A DNA stretch of 64,000 nt from assembly GCF_016086655.4 (NCBI RefSeq), contig NC_052131.2, positions 40,177,705-40,241,704 on the forward strand. Reading direction: 5' to 3'. The notes under the pieces were generated by a model that was given only the letters and a program-made list of their open reading frames with translations, did no database searches and was not told the origin of the DNA. Position numbers and translations under genes: made by a program. The stretch comes from Lepeophtheirus salmonis. Taxonomy: Eukaryota > Arthropoda > Copepoda > Siphonostomatoida > Caligidae. Position 1 is the first letter of the stretch. Each line of letters begins with the position of its first letter. Positions 1-11,239 of this stretch are shown one piece after another.

Positions 1-184
1 TATTTCTTTCTTTTTCTTTCCCTCATTCGGTTCCAAAAGCTGATTTGTAGGTAGAACTTGAATAAAATTTTGTAAAGCTCTCTCTGAATATCCTTTCTAT
101 TAAATGAAAAATTGTCGTACCATACAAGGTTATTCCATAACGCGTGTACGACTGATGTTTGACTTCTACCACGCTTTGAATATT

Positions 185-374
185 GACGTCATAGTAGATG
201 AGTAGTTCCATGTTTTTTCAAAATCTGTTTTTCCTGCTCAGCAGTCGGTAAGATACATTAAATTGAAAATTCTAGTAATGGTGACGTCATAGACTATAAG
301 TGGTTACGTGTTTTCTCAAAATCTGCCTTTTTTTTCGGTACAATACATCAGATTAAAAATTCTAGCAAGCCCGA
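185..374. repeat. Two-copy tandem repeat, about 98-bp unit
   Basis: Two adjacent units each begin with GACGTCATAG, pass through a 'tttTCAAAATCTG' block and end in 'AAAATTCTAG' (first 185 to about 281, second 283 to about 374). The units have diverged by several substitutions and a small deletion. Each starts on a CRE-type palindrome TGACGTCA (184-191 and 282-289). No coding potential is evident, and the flanks 1-184 and 375-485 hold nothing recognisable. Confidence 0.7.
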
Positions 375-485
375 TTACATGATGATCTAACCTTGTATTT
401 CTATTAACCTTGGTACCATAGAAAAAAAGGTAACAAGTTGAGAAAAAGCTTCATCTAAATTTCAGCTGCTAACAAAAAGGGATGT

Positions 486-668
486 AAAAAAAGAACTAGT
501 GATGTTACTCACGTCGTTACCTTTATTGTATAACGCAACCTTTCCTCTAAAAAGAAACAAAAGGTCAGAAATCATCTGGTAGTTAGACAAATTAGTCAAT
601 CAGGCATACTTTTATGTACTCCTAGACTATTACTGTTATATTATTCCTCATTATAAGTAAAATGAATT
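486..668. repeat. Dispersed repeat family A, copy 1
   Basis: Contains CGTTACCTTTATT, then a CGCAACCTTTCC-like block, then GGTAGTTAGACAAATTAGTCAATCA and an AAAATGAATTAC end. Related copies start near 34655, 39225 and 59035, all in the same orientation. The 39.2-kb copy matches along its whole length with scattered substitutions. No open reading frame; probably a non-autonomous element of unknown class. Confidence 0.6.
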
Positions 669-833
669 ACTTATAATTATATATATTTCATAATATTAAA
701 ATTCTACATAGTATTTTATTCGATACTGTATTATAATATTGCGTAGCAATTTATTACTAAAAGCGTAGCTATGCATTTGTGTATGATGGCTAAAATTTAT
801 CATTGAAATAATTAAATGCCCAATATATTTATT

Positions 834-1322
834 ATACGGGGGTTGTTTGAAAATTCCGTGCAAAGTCCAAGAAATGGCACTTCTAGTACATATCGAGTTT
901 ATGTTAAGTTAGTAGCATCTCTTGGAAGAACACACACTAAATTTCAGCCAGATGGGTCGATTTTTTCTGTTTGGTATTCTTATGAATCGAGGAATTGATT
1001 GGAAAGATTACGACCACTGTCTTTTGGATTCGCAAGGGATAATCTTCATCGACTATCTGAAAAAGGGTAAAACTATTGCAAGTGTATATTATTCATCATT
1101 TTTGGACGGTTCGAAAACCGAGCTGCAAGAAAAACGCACACGAATTGCCCACAAAAAAAGTCATTTTCCATCACAAGAATGCACCAGCTCACATCTCAGC
1201 AGTTGTAGTGGCAAAGTTAATGGAAATAGGGTTCTAACTCGAGCTGCCCACAGCATTAGCAATCTCATGCACCTTCACTCTTCTGTCATCTATCACCATA
1301 TAATGGATTTTATCAATCTTGT
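834..1322 (+). pseudogene. Rearranged mariner transposon remnant
   Basis: A TA followed by CGGGGGTTGTTTGAAAATTC (from 834) looks like the left terminal repeat and 5' leader of a mariner element. From about 1016 the plus strand reads as the middle of a mariner transposase: DSQGIIFIDYLKKGKT, then LQEKRTRIAHKK, then, after a frameshift, NAPAHISAVVVAKLMEIG, which carries the usual transposase 'NAPAH' site. From about 1236 to 1320 the minus strand reads KIHYMVIDDRRVKVHEIANA, the N-terminal helix-turn-helix region, so the N-terminal part is inverted and sits behind the catalytic part. The first catalytic Asp region is missing. Non-functional. Confidence 0.75.
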
Positions 1323-1550
1323 ATTATTATTTTATAAGGGAGCAATTAGTTTTTTCCTGATATTTGGATCTATGTTTAATTTAAGATCATTTTTTTGATG
1401 AGCTATTTTTTAGAAAGAAAAAATAAATATTGATTGAAGATCATTATAACCTCGGGGACCCTTAGACAATACACTGCCAATATGTATTATGTATGTAAAG
1501 GCTGAAATCGTAGATTCCCTTTTTTTTAGCAGTCGCCTCAGTCTTATTTA

Positions 1551-1860
1551 CTGTTGCCACGGTATTAATATTTTTGTACCGGTTTTGGTACCAATATAGA
1601 TATCGTATTTGGTACTTTTCAATACTTTCCGACTAAAATTTATAAAAAAAATTCCTTTAAGGGCACTTGAAGAAGTACTTACAAGGGCGTTTGTTATATT
1701 GGGTGCTCAGAAATTTGATGATTTTATTTTATAAAACAAAATTTTTATTCTTACTTTTAGTGGAGCTGTAATTACCGGTTTTAATATCAGAATAGTATAA
1801 TATCGTTTTAAATGTTTCAATACCCTGGTATGGTTATAGTACCGTTATACCTAACATCAG
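1551..1860. repeat. Dispersed repeat family B, copy 1
   Basis: Carries GTTGCCACGGTATTAATATT, TTTTGTACCGGTTTTGGTACC, and downstream a GAAATTTGATGA..ACAAAATTTTTATTCTT block. The same order of blocks recurs at 58551-58760, and a weaker inverted copy lies near 55325-55440. The right edge (CTGGTATGGTTATAGTACCG) roughly mirrors the left, which suggests a short inverted-repeat element. No coding capacity. Bases 1861-2150 show nothing apart from the polypyrimidine tract of the exon at 2151. Confidence 0.5.
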
Positions 1861-2150
1861 TGGTCCCATTCAAGGACTTCACATGAAATGTAAATCAGTT
1901 ACTTCGTCACAGTTTTAGGACATGCAATAAAAAAACCGTTTTGTGGAATGTTATTCTTTAATATGACGATATTAGACGTACTTGTCCGCGACTTGTTCAA
2001 AATTTAATCTTTTACAGTTGGTATACAGAAAGTGCATACATATAAATAGATCATCGACTGCAAACAACTGTTACATTATTTTTAATGCCTTTTTTTGTTA
2101 ATGAAATCTCATGTCTACGTATTTGTACTCAATATATTTATCTATTTCAG

Positions 2151-5100
2151 GTGTAAAGCTGATGGCCGATTTTTGACAAATCTTCCTTCTACATCTGTTA
2201 TTATTTGCTTTCATAATGAAGCCTGGTAAGTTGGTCACATCATATTTTTAATTAGCTTAATAAACTCGTATATTATCATTACAAATCATTTAATAAATAG
2301 AAAGAGATATGTGACGTGCACACCCGTACGGCATACCTATTATATGTGCGAGTAATCTTGGAGTAAATCTGAGGATGAGACACACACTAAAGAAATCTGA
2401 AAATGTATTTTCAGATTCTTTCTTTTTGTTAGTAGTTCCATGATAGCCACTATGGTACCCCCGAAACTCCTTTGTATTTTTTTGTCCCTTACTACCTAAT
2501 ATTCTGAACGGTGATTGGTTGAACTCGAATTTACTTTGTTATTGTGTTTCCTGATCCCTCCTTTTAAGTGTAGAACAATATTCCGAACTTGGCAAGAATG
2601 GTTTAACTTCCAACTGCTGTAGGAATAGTTTAGTGGGCCAATAAATATAATATCGTGATAGAGATGCTAAATTATTCGATAAAAAATGAATAATGAAATA
2701 TCATAAATTTTCCATTTTTGTCGAACCCTCATCTATTAATGTTCAAATAATCAGTCTACGTCGAATATTTTCACACAGCAGATAAACTTTATCCTAAATT
2801 CTACCAATTTGAAATTTGATCACATTTAAGACATTTAGCACTCCTCTTATCTTTGTGCTGAAGACAATTGTGCCCAACATAAGATATTATGCCTCCATGT
2901 GATTCCTCCCATTGATTTATTTCTTACTAATGCCTAAAACTATTTATAGACTATTCTTTTAAATATTAAATTCCATATCCGCGAACTGAATAGAATAAAT
3001 TTAGAAAGACCAGTTTTGGAATATTATTCAGTTCGTTTAACATCTCTAATCGTAATCCCCCTTGTTATTGTTCTAAACCAGAGGTCGGCAATCCCAGGCC
3101 TGTGGACCATATTGTGAGTGAATTTCGACGGCCCGCCATCTTATCATGAGCAATCATCTAAAACTAGGCATACTTATCCAAAATGACAGTTCAGAGCCTT
3201 CATAAATGAAATAATTAGTATTTAGTATTTTTCCTACTTTCCTTTTGTTTTAGTGGAATATAGATTTTTCTTTTAAATTGGGTTTATATTTCATTTCTTT
3301 ATTGTAATTCCTGTTGTAAAAAATGAGGGTACTGTTTGAATAAAATTATATTGAATCCTTGTTTTCTCTAAACAGCCAGAAAATCAATTATATATTCAAT
3401 CACATGGTTTTCCAACATGACTCTGCAGCTATTGCTGTTTGGTCCCTAATCTCCAAAAGGTTGCCGATCCCTGTTCTAAACGTTGGTTTGTTGAAATGGA
3501 ATTAAATCCTTTTATATCCCTGCAATGTAACAATTCATCAATTGGAGAGAAAGGCGTAATTGGGTAAATAACTACCTGTTGATCTAAGTACTTTTATTTC
3601 TCTATTTAGAAGAAAAGTTGAGAGATGTAATGAAAGTTGCTGTGTGTAACTGTTAGGGGTTTGAACTCCTCTTTGAAATTAGAAATTCATCAACTTTTAT
3701 GCTCTCTTGCTCCAAGTATTTTGCCTTTTTAACCACAAAAATAAACCGCTATACTATGTCTTTTTGTTTGTGTGTACACCTCTTTACTATTAGAGGTTTC
3801 TCTAATTCGAATAATGATTGTAATTACAATTAAAAATTATTACTTCTGTACAATAGCCCTAGGAAATTACGGTTTTAATTTGTTGTTCAAAAGTATATAG
3901 GGGTGTTTTATTGTTAAAAAGTTCCATATTGCGTTTGATTCATCTCTTGATTATCTATGCTTGGAGAACGGAGGGAGAGCAAATGGTAAAATAATGTACG
4001 AGTTTAGGATTTAAAAGTCAGAGAAAAATATCAGTTCGCTTGAAATTTGTTTTGTTTTTATTTTTTTATGACGCAAAGACTTTATAGCAGTTCATCTAAT
4101 AAATAATTAAGTAACTTAATAATGATGACAAGGAATTACAATTTTATCGTCTTATAAATCTTGTACAAGTTATTACGGATCAAATACGATATGATGTAAT
4201 TCAAATAGATGTACCATGTAGATTCCACGTCCTATTTGATCAAAAAAACAACAACTTAGATTTGATACTGCAACAACTTCTTTGAATTTCCCATGCAAAC
4301 TTGCATATTTTAAATATAGAAGATCCACATTTATGTCAGCCTGACTTGAGGGGTTTTTGAGCGTAAATAATTACTTATACAATATATTAATGAACATAAG
4401 AGTGTATCCAGCACTTTATAAATTATGATATTGTACAAAATAAAATGTAATCTTAGCATTCTTTTGATAATCATTATTATTATTTAAGGTCTGTTCTAAT
4501 AAGAACTGTTCATTCCGTTCTTGATCGGTCACCTAGTCATCTCATTAAGGAAATTATTTTAGTTGACGACGCTTCCACGCAAGGTGAGTCTTTTTAGGAA
4601 ACTTAATTTTTGTATTACAGTTAGACTGTACATCTCCTTTAATTATTTTCAGATCATTTATTAAAACCGCTGGATGAGTACGTTAATAAGCATGAAAAGC
4701 TTAGAATTGTTCGAGAGCCAACTCGTGTTGGATTAATTCGTGCAAGAATCAGTGGTGCTAGGGCGTCCAAAGGTGAAGTTTTGACCTTCTTGGATTCTCA
4801 TTGTGAATGTACAAAAGGTAAATATACATACTATACTTATATACATAGAAGATGTATTTACAGACCTTTATATAATCGAATAGGATGGCTAGAGCCTCTT
4901 TTGGACCGTATTGCCAGAAATAAGACAAATGTTGTTTGTCCTGTTATTGATGTAATCAATGATGCTACTCTTGAGTATCATCACGGTGGAAGTGCTGTGA
5001 ATGTTGGAGGATTCGATTGGAATTTACAAGTACTGGACTTTATTCTAAACGCTATACATATCTAAATATTTAATCATTATCTAATGTATTTTATTCGTAA

Positions 5101-8100
5101 TATATAGTTCAATTGGCATTCATTACCAGAGCGAGAGAAGAAAAAACATAGCCATCCAGCCGAGGCTGTAGCTTCACCCACAATGGCTGGTGGTTTGTTT
5201 TCTATTGATAGAAATTACTTTGCCAAATTAGGAACATATGATTCTGGTTTTGATATTTGGGGAGGGGAGAATTTAGAGCTTTCGTTTAAGGTTCGTTTTT
5301 ATGCATAATATGCGCACAAACTGTGTAACGTTTGGTTCATGACATTTTCCACGTTTATTCTAGACGTGGATGTGCGGTGGTACCCTTGAAATTGTTCCTT
5401 GCTCACATGTAGGGCATATCTTTCGCAAAAGGTCTCCCTATAAATGGAGAACAGGAGTCAATGTTCTTAGAAAAAATAGTGTTCGGCTTGCAGAAGTTTG
5501 GTAAGTGTATTCATTAACCCTTTGGTATAATATATGAATATTTCGTATCCGTAACTATATTTTAGGATGGATGAATACAAGAAATACTACTACGATAGGA
5601 TTGGAAATGATCTTGGGAATTTCGGAGATGTTTCCTCTCGTAAAGAACTACGAAAAAATCTTGAATGCAAATCCTTCCATTGGTACTTAAAAAATATTTA
5701 TCCCGAGCTTTTCATTCCTGGTGAAGCTATTGCTTCCGGGGAGGTAAGATTTTTTTTTTTTTTTCATCTTATTATGAAAGATCTAGGAAATATCCCTTTT
5801 CGTCTGGTTTTGATCAGACCCGGTTTCACTATAATACGTTTTTTTAAATTTTCATACCTTTTAAATAATATGTAATGCAAAATGAATAAAATGCTAATTT
5901 GTTGCACTGACGGTCTCTAACACTCCGGTATATCTAAAAAAATTACCCGAGTTGATTTTTTACGATACCAAGTGAAATCTTGAGTCTTTGAGCCTGAATG
6001 TTATTCGAATTGCGAGCCTTTTTACTTCCAGTCTGAAGTCGCAGTTTAAAGGTTGACTCAAGTTTACAGCTCTCCCAATTACATTGACTATTCAAAATAT
6101 TTTTTATATAGAGATTGTAAAAATTTATGAGCAAATACTTCATAGAGAAAGTAAAAATATTATTAATTAATAAGCCAATGCTTTTTAACGTCGTTTTGAA
6201 TGACAAATACAATTTCAATTAATCCTTTAATTATATTAAGGAAAAAATTGATCGAAATGAAACACTAAATTTATTTGATTATTCAATACATAGATCGTAA
6301 ATAAACAAACTCTGACTTGCATTGAAGAGCTTGTCCAAAATATGGGTGTTAATCGAAACAAATGCAACCACGCCAGATTCGGAAATCAGGTGGTTTATCA
6401 TTCATTGTTTTTCTCCGTATGAGTTTGTTTGATGATATACATATTATTAATTATGTATGGTTGGCTAGTTTTTTCCTTTTCATCTTATAACATGGAATTC
6501 GAGTTCTTTTGTTGCGGGAGATTTTTGTCCTTTTCTTTGTTTAACTATTTGTAGATCCGTAACAAAGTGAGTACTCAGTGTGTGGACTCAGCAGCTAAGC
6601 CTGACGATATGCACAAGCCGTTGGGCTTGTGGCCGTGTCACAAACAAGGTGGTAATCAGGTCTGTACTTTTTGTTTATCTTTCATTTATGTATGTATGTG
6701 TGATACGTCAACACAAAAGCAATCTTCATTGCATCTTTCAATTTTTCTTCCAAGACAAATATAAGAAATTAACTGGTAATAAGTCAATGTTGCTATTCTT
6801 TTAAGGCGGTGTGCCCTTCTCTATTTAATAAGGTATAATCACAGCTTAAAGAAAATACACTTGATTTCAACAAATCAACATTCAGAATCTTCTTAGGGGA
6901 ATGGATTTACAAAAATATATAGGAGTTACTTTATATTTTGCACTTGAACAAAAAGCAACATTACGATTTTTTTATTTCATAAATTCATGTAAACGGCCAA
7001 TATTTTATAGCCATATTTCTGTCTTATTATGGACTTAATATAGTGTAAAATGAAATACTTGGAAATGTTAAGCATAGTCTATAGTTCCAACCTTTTTTGC
7101 ACCTGTGATCCCTTTCCGAAAAGTTTGAAACCCAATGGATTTTCTTTAAATTTTCTGGGAAGGAGATGGAAATATACAGATTAAAAATTCTGTAAATATT
7201 TGCTATGCAACCACTGGTTGAGAACTCCTGCTATAGAGTCTTCATTTGATATATTTATGGGCTTTAAAATACCTAAATACATATTATCTATCATATTTAT
7301 TAATTGCTACCTTGTAATTTTTCACCTTAAGTACAATTTGCTGGTCCTCCAAAGGATTAATCAGTACAACTAATTAATTAAAGAGTAAGTACAATTACTA
7401 AAAGGTACCCAGTCGCCATCCCTAAATAAAAGTGCCTTACAGGCCATCATAAAAATTGTAGGAGCCTTGGCGTTTGAAATATTTTAGATACGCCTATAGA
7501 TATGCTAATACAACTGATTATTATAAATAATAATTATTATTTACTAATTCAAAAGTACCATGTCCAATCTCACTCCTGACTTCTCCTTGCCCTTTTGAAA
7601 GTGTTCATCACTAATGATGATTCGGTGAATGTTTTTTGCAGTAATTTCATGTTCTACCTATTGTGTGGCATATTTTATAAGAGTACATATGAGAAATGAC
7701 CATCATTTTCTGACGATAATCTTTCTCAATGGATTTATTTTACTCATTGATTGTAGGGTTGACTACATTTAAGACAAGAAATTATTATATTTAAAAACAT
7801 TCGTAGAATATTTTATGAGTTTAAAAATTACCAAATATTTTTGTTCATTAAAAATCGCTCAATTAAAGAAATATTACCCAAAATAATTTTTATCTAGTCG
7901 ACGCCAAAGGCTCCTAACTATAACTGCTTAGATGACTACTTTTTCATGCCAATTTTCAGGACTAGTATGTACATATTGTGCAATTCAAAAAAGATACTAG
8001 TGTGTTGACGGGGCACATATATTGTATTCGTGGGTGGTGAAGGGACTGGGGAGAGATGGTGGGAGAGTCTGATTCATTCTTGCGGAATAATAAATATCTT

Positions 8101-8453
8101 CTTATTAATTAATTATAGTATTGGATGATGAGTAAAGATGGAGAAATTCGTAGAGAGGATTCTTGCATGGACTACGCTGGAAATGACGTCATATTATTCC
8201 CTTGCCATGGTTCTAAAGGAAATCAGCAATGGTTTTATGACCATGAGGTATGAATGATTTTTTCATTTAATTAATTACCTTATCCTAATATGTAAACTTA
8301 TATTTTCAGGAGGAGACTTTAACGCATAGTCCAACTCATAAATGTCTATCCTTAAACGAAAAAAGGGATAAGTTAATAATGGCAGTCTGTGATAGTAAGG
8401 AACCTCGACAAAGGTGGAAATTTTCAACCTATAATCCGTCCAACAGGGAATAA
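2151..8453 (+). CDS. Polypeptide N-acetylgalactosaminyltransferase, GALNT1/13 (Pgant9) type, 5'-truncated
   Basis: A Golgi type II membrane enzyme that transfers GalNAc from UDP-GalNAc to Ser/Thr, the first step of mucin-type O-glycosylation. Coding exons with GT-AG borders and continuous phase: 2151-2225, 4489-4583, 4653-4817, 4884-5029, 5108-5290, 5364-5500, 5566-5743, then 6294-6389 or 6555-6659, then 8119-8247 and 8310-8453 (TAA). This gives 451 codons with the second alternative exon or 448 with the first. The family is about 560 residues, so roughly 110 N-terminal residues (tail, membrane anchor, stem) are missing. Visible motifs: SVIICFHNEAW and LVDDAST (UDP-binding fold), LDSHCE (the DxH metal site), WGGENLEL (acceptor and catalytic motif), HVGHIFR. 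The lectin domain has CVD or CIE in the alpha repeat, CMD in beta and CLS in gamma, so gamma lacks the sugar-binding Asp. No disablement is seen. The large first intron (2226-4488) holds a MITE. Placement in the GALNT1/13 clade comes from wording of the lectin domain only. Confidence 0.93.
3079..3473. mobile_element. Non-autonomous hAT element with 8-bp target duplication
   Basis: The 395-bp element begins CAGAGGTCGGCAATCCC and ends as the inverse of CAGGGATCGGCAACCTTTTGG, giving terminal inverted repeats of about 16 bp. It is flanked by perfect 8-bp duplications, TTCTAAAC, at 3071-3078 and 3474-3481. An 8-bp duplication with CAG..-type ends is characteristic of hAT transposons. It has no transposase and sits in the sense-strand intron of the GALNT gene, well away from splice sites. 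The remaining intron, 2226-3070 and 3482-4488, shows no exon-like sequence. Confidence 0.88.
6294..6389 (+). CDS. Alternative lectin exon A of the GALNT gene
   Basis: A 32-codon exon, phase 0 at both ends, with TAG acceptor and CAG|GTGGTT donor. It encodes a segment starting IVNKQTLTCIEELVQ and ending NKCNHARFGNQ. It aligns with the exon at 6555: both start I-x-N-K, have a Cys at residue 9, a second Cys near the end, and finish GNQ. It therefore encodes the alpha subdomain of the lectin domain in another version. The family's CLD motif is CIE here, so the sugar-contacting Asp is Glu. The reading frame has no stops. Use of this exon is inferred from conservation and splice sites. Confidence 0.8.
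6555..6659 (+). CDS. Alternative lectin exon B of the GALNT gene
   Basis: A 35-codon exon, phase 0 at both ends, with TGTAG acceptor and CAG|GTCTGT donor. It encodes IRNKVSTQCVDSAAK and ends LWPCHKQGGNQ. This is the more typical alpha repeat: CVD provides the canonical Asp and CHKQGGNQ matches the CHGMGGNQ-like block of GALNT1. Because exons A and B are both multiples of three and phase 0, either or both could be joined to 5743 and 8119 without a frameshift; two tandem alpha repeats would, however, be unprecedented, so mutually exclusive use is expected. Confidence 0.88.
7081..7230. mobile_element. Probable short hAT-type MITE in a GALNT intron
   Basis: The left edge reads ATAGTTCCAACC and the right edge, read inverted, CAGGAGTTCTCAACCAGTGG, a pattern typical of hAT ends (CAGGGGTTCTCAACC). 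The internal 'TGTGATCCCTTTCCGAAAA' also recalls such elements. Flanks are TAGTCTATAG and CTATAGAGTC, but no exact 8-bp duplication can be fixed, so the left end may be eroded. It lies in the intron 6660-8118. Confidence 0.5.
7327..7400. repeat. Dispersed repeat family C, copy 1
   Basis: CTTAAGTACAATTTGC followed by CCTCCAAAGGATTAATCAG and a TAATTAATT block. A second copy at 16334-16410 has TTTAAGTACAATTTGC, CCTCCCAAGGACTCATCAG and the same TAATTAATTGAA end. No coding capacity. Confidence 0.5.
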
Positions 8454-8780
8454 AAAACAAAGAAATATCTTATCAAATCTATTATTCCTAAATAATCAAA
8501 CTAGATTTTTTTTTGCAAGTTTAAAAAAACAATAACTTTTGTGATATTCAAGTCGTTACATACTACATATAATTCTATTATATAAAAGAAATATCTATAC
8601 ATTCATACTTATGTTAGTCCCCTCTTCATTTTACACGTTTGTCATCCAACCACCCATCCACCGCTCTCTATGCGCAAATATCATGTCAGTAAACCCCATC
8701 ACTATTTAAAAGTTTAGTACAATGCAAATCTTCAATCTGTAGTTTACGTCTCTTCCTCCTTCCCTCACTGTAATTACCTT

Positions 8781-8786
8781 AATAAA
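8781..8786 (+). terminator. Candidate polyadenylation signal of the GALNT gene
   Basis: AATAAA, 328 bp after the stop codon at 8451-8453, is the first canonical signal in the 3' flank. A further AATAAA lies at 9251-9256. Which one is used cannot be told from sequence. Confidence 0.3.
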
Positions 8787-10560
8787 CCGTCAGAGTATTT
8801 CCATGATGCCTCTTTTTGTTACTTCTTCTCTCTTTTTCTATCTCCCTCATCATACATATGTATGTTACCTATGCGAAAACCCAAAAGGTGATGCGACATC
8901 TACATGCTAAAAGCGTTATTAATAGCAAATACCCTCTGATGACGAATAATTGTGATATTTTTTTCTTTTCCCTACCCCATCCCCAAAGTTATTATTTGTT
9001 TTGTTAGTACATATCTCTCTTTTTCTTATTGTTTTTTTTTTTTTTAATGTTTTCGTGCATGATTTGATAAGTTTAGTACATATAACCATACCTTATCAAT
9101 CATGAAAGAGCTTTTCTCAGGGCTCTTAAGACAAATTATGATCAGTTTTGCCAAGTGTATTTCATTATTAAATACATTTTTTTTTGGAATGCAAAAAGCT
9201 TTATGTAATGTGTTTTTTATGAATTTTTTTGTTATTGTGTTTTAAAAAATAATAAATGATATGATTCAATATTACCTTTTTTTCCATTTATTCATTTTAA
9301 CACAACTTATGTTTCTTAGTTATTGCAACTACAGCTTTAAACCAAAATGCCTCTATTCCTTGTCGTACGAACATCTTTTTTCAAACGTAAGATACCACTT
9401 TTATGATATCACAGATGACGTCACGACTTCATTTTTTGTCTTTTTCCCTCATGACTTTCTTCTCTTCGATGAATTTACATTATTCATTCAGTTAAAAAGG
9501 TGAATCCATGGAGGTTGCATACATATTTATAGAGTAATATTTATATTCTACTCCCCTGTCGGACAAAAAATTTATTGCCTATTCAACAAATTTGGGCAAA
9601 TAATTATACCTTGATCTTTGTTTTGTCACTTGGTTTATAGCTTTGATCACAACAAAATGACTCTAGGAAAAGATAACTATAAAAAATTCAGCGTGAAATC
9701 TAAAAAAATTATGAAAAACTTATTTGATAAAAGTAAGAATTTATGACTATAATTATAAACTTGTAAAAATATATGACTAATTTATATAAATGAAATATAA
9801 AGGAAAAAGCACTGATAAAATAGATAATTTATTTTTAATATATAATAAATTACTTATTAAATATTAATCTTAAATCTCATGATATATTATGAACTTAATA
9901 TATTGAATATGTTCAAAATTGGGAGTTATCTACAATTGACACTTTTAAGCCAATCAGAGAGGAGAAAAAATGTACTCTTTGTGTAATACTCATTTCCAAT
10001 AAGGTGTCAAAAAAAAAAAAATTGCTTAGCTATCATGAAACCTGTGCTATTTTATTATGAGATTTTTCAATATATAAATAAGATAACAAAAATTATACAA
10101 ATATTATAAAAATTCAGCCAGTCTTGGACGCTTAAAGATTTACTTAATTTTTGAAATGAAAAATTGCTACAAATTTCATGGTTTCAGCACATGAAAACTT
10201 TATATTTAATTGAGTATGACTAATTCTATGAATTATATTTTTTGTTTCACTTATATTTTCATTTTGATTCAACTAAAAATCAATATTGTACTTTATAATG
10301 TAATGAACTAATTTTTCTTTCATATTTTAGGTTAATTATTGTATAATTTAGGCATTCTTCTGCATAAATATACTAATTTGAGTTATTTATATCAACTTTA
10401 AGGTACTTATGTTAATGAGTTAAGTTAAACCTGCTACTAAAAGCTGTACGAAAATATGTCATCATCAACCTTACCAACAGTTGGTCAAGTTTTTAAATAT
10501 TTTCATTATATAAAATATGGTTCATAACACTATCATCAAATACAAGGAAGGGAAGTTTAG
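8787..10560. other. AT-rich stretch with no recognisable gene
   Basis: Downstream of the GALNT gene. Short open frames here (such as 9261-9503) are low-complexity T-rich translations without family resemblance. One TGACGTCA palindrome lies at 9416-9423. I see no promoter, RNA gene or transposon signature. Confidence 0.5.
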
Positions 10561-10571
10561 ATATGAAATAA

Positions 10572-10816
10572 GCTGGAGTCGTTATCGATGAGGTTCAATT
10601 TCTTTGGAAAAGGAACAAGTTACTCACAGTTTCAATAGATTGTGCCACGAACAAGCTTATCAAGTACAAGTACAACAAGAAAGGGAAATCCTTCAATAAA
10701 CACAAAGCACAGTCATCAGAAGTTCATTTTAAAAAATTGAGAAGTTTTTGAAAAAACATAGATATACTTTTTGATACCTCTAATTTCAAAACGGAAGAAA
10801 TACTGTGTTTATCATA
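10572..10816 (+). pseudogene. Decayed coding remnant of an invertebrate repeat-borne ORF
   Basis: A frame starting AGVVIDEVQFLWKRNKLLTV and continuing SIDCATNKLIKYKYNKKGKS, then KAQSSEVHFKKLRSF, stop, KNIDILFDTSNFKTEE is open for 59 codons before its first TGA and then again for about 27. The wording (LW, a Lys/Asn-rich middle, 'NIDILFDTS') resembles an uncharacterised ORF repeated in Hydra and arthropod genomes that ends in 'LFDI..CKC'; that match is from memory and weak. The downstream part to about 11230 is broken by many stops and is A-rich. No ATG or promoter was found. Confidence 0.4.
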
Positions 10817-11239
10817 AGGAATAGATTAAATTAAAAAAAAATATAGGATTTTTAAAAATACTCAGAGCAGGAGAAAATATACATCTGAGAGCAAAATATA
10901 AGGCATCCCAAAAGAAAATTTACAGGAAAATAAACAGAATAAAATAAGAAAATCAACATTTCGAAGAAGAAAAACAGCACCTTGATAATGCAAACAATAA
11001 TGGATTTTCAAAAGAAACCTATGATTATTAAATCAGGAAGTTTAGTTCCAAAAGATTTAGATTTGTTCCTAAAAAGAAGAAGCTTTTTGATAATCTCCAT
11101 TTAAAAAATCGGCAGGTACTTGCCAAAAAATGTTATGGGATCTCCGTAAATAGTCAGTCATTGATAAACATGAAAAGAAATAAGACCAACACTATAAGGT
11201 TATGATCATAACAAAAAACAACTTTAATTTTGAACATAA

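Noticed and set aside
4781..5065. 94-codon plus frame across 4781-5065
   Set aside because: It reads through the intron 4818-4883 and past the donor at 5030; the spliced GALNT exons on either side explain its coding content.
5943..6218. 91-codon minus frame inside a GALNT intron
   Set aside because: No recognisable domain, no supporting signals, and antisense in an intron; likely chance.
6567..6804. Two overlapping plus frames through alternative exon B
   Set aside because: One is exon B read into the next intron, the other is a shadow frame.
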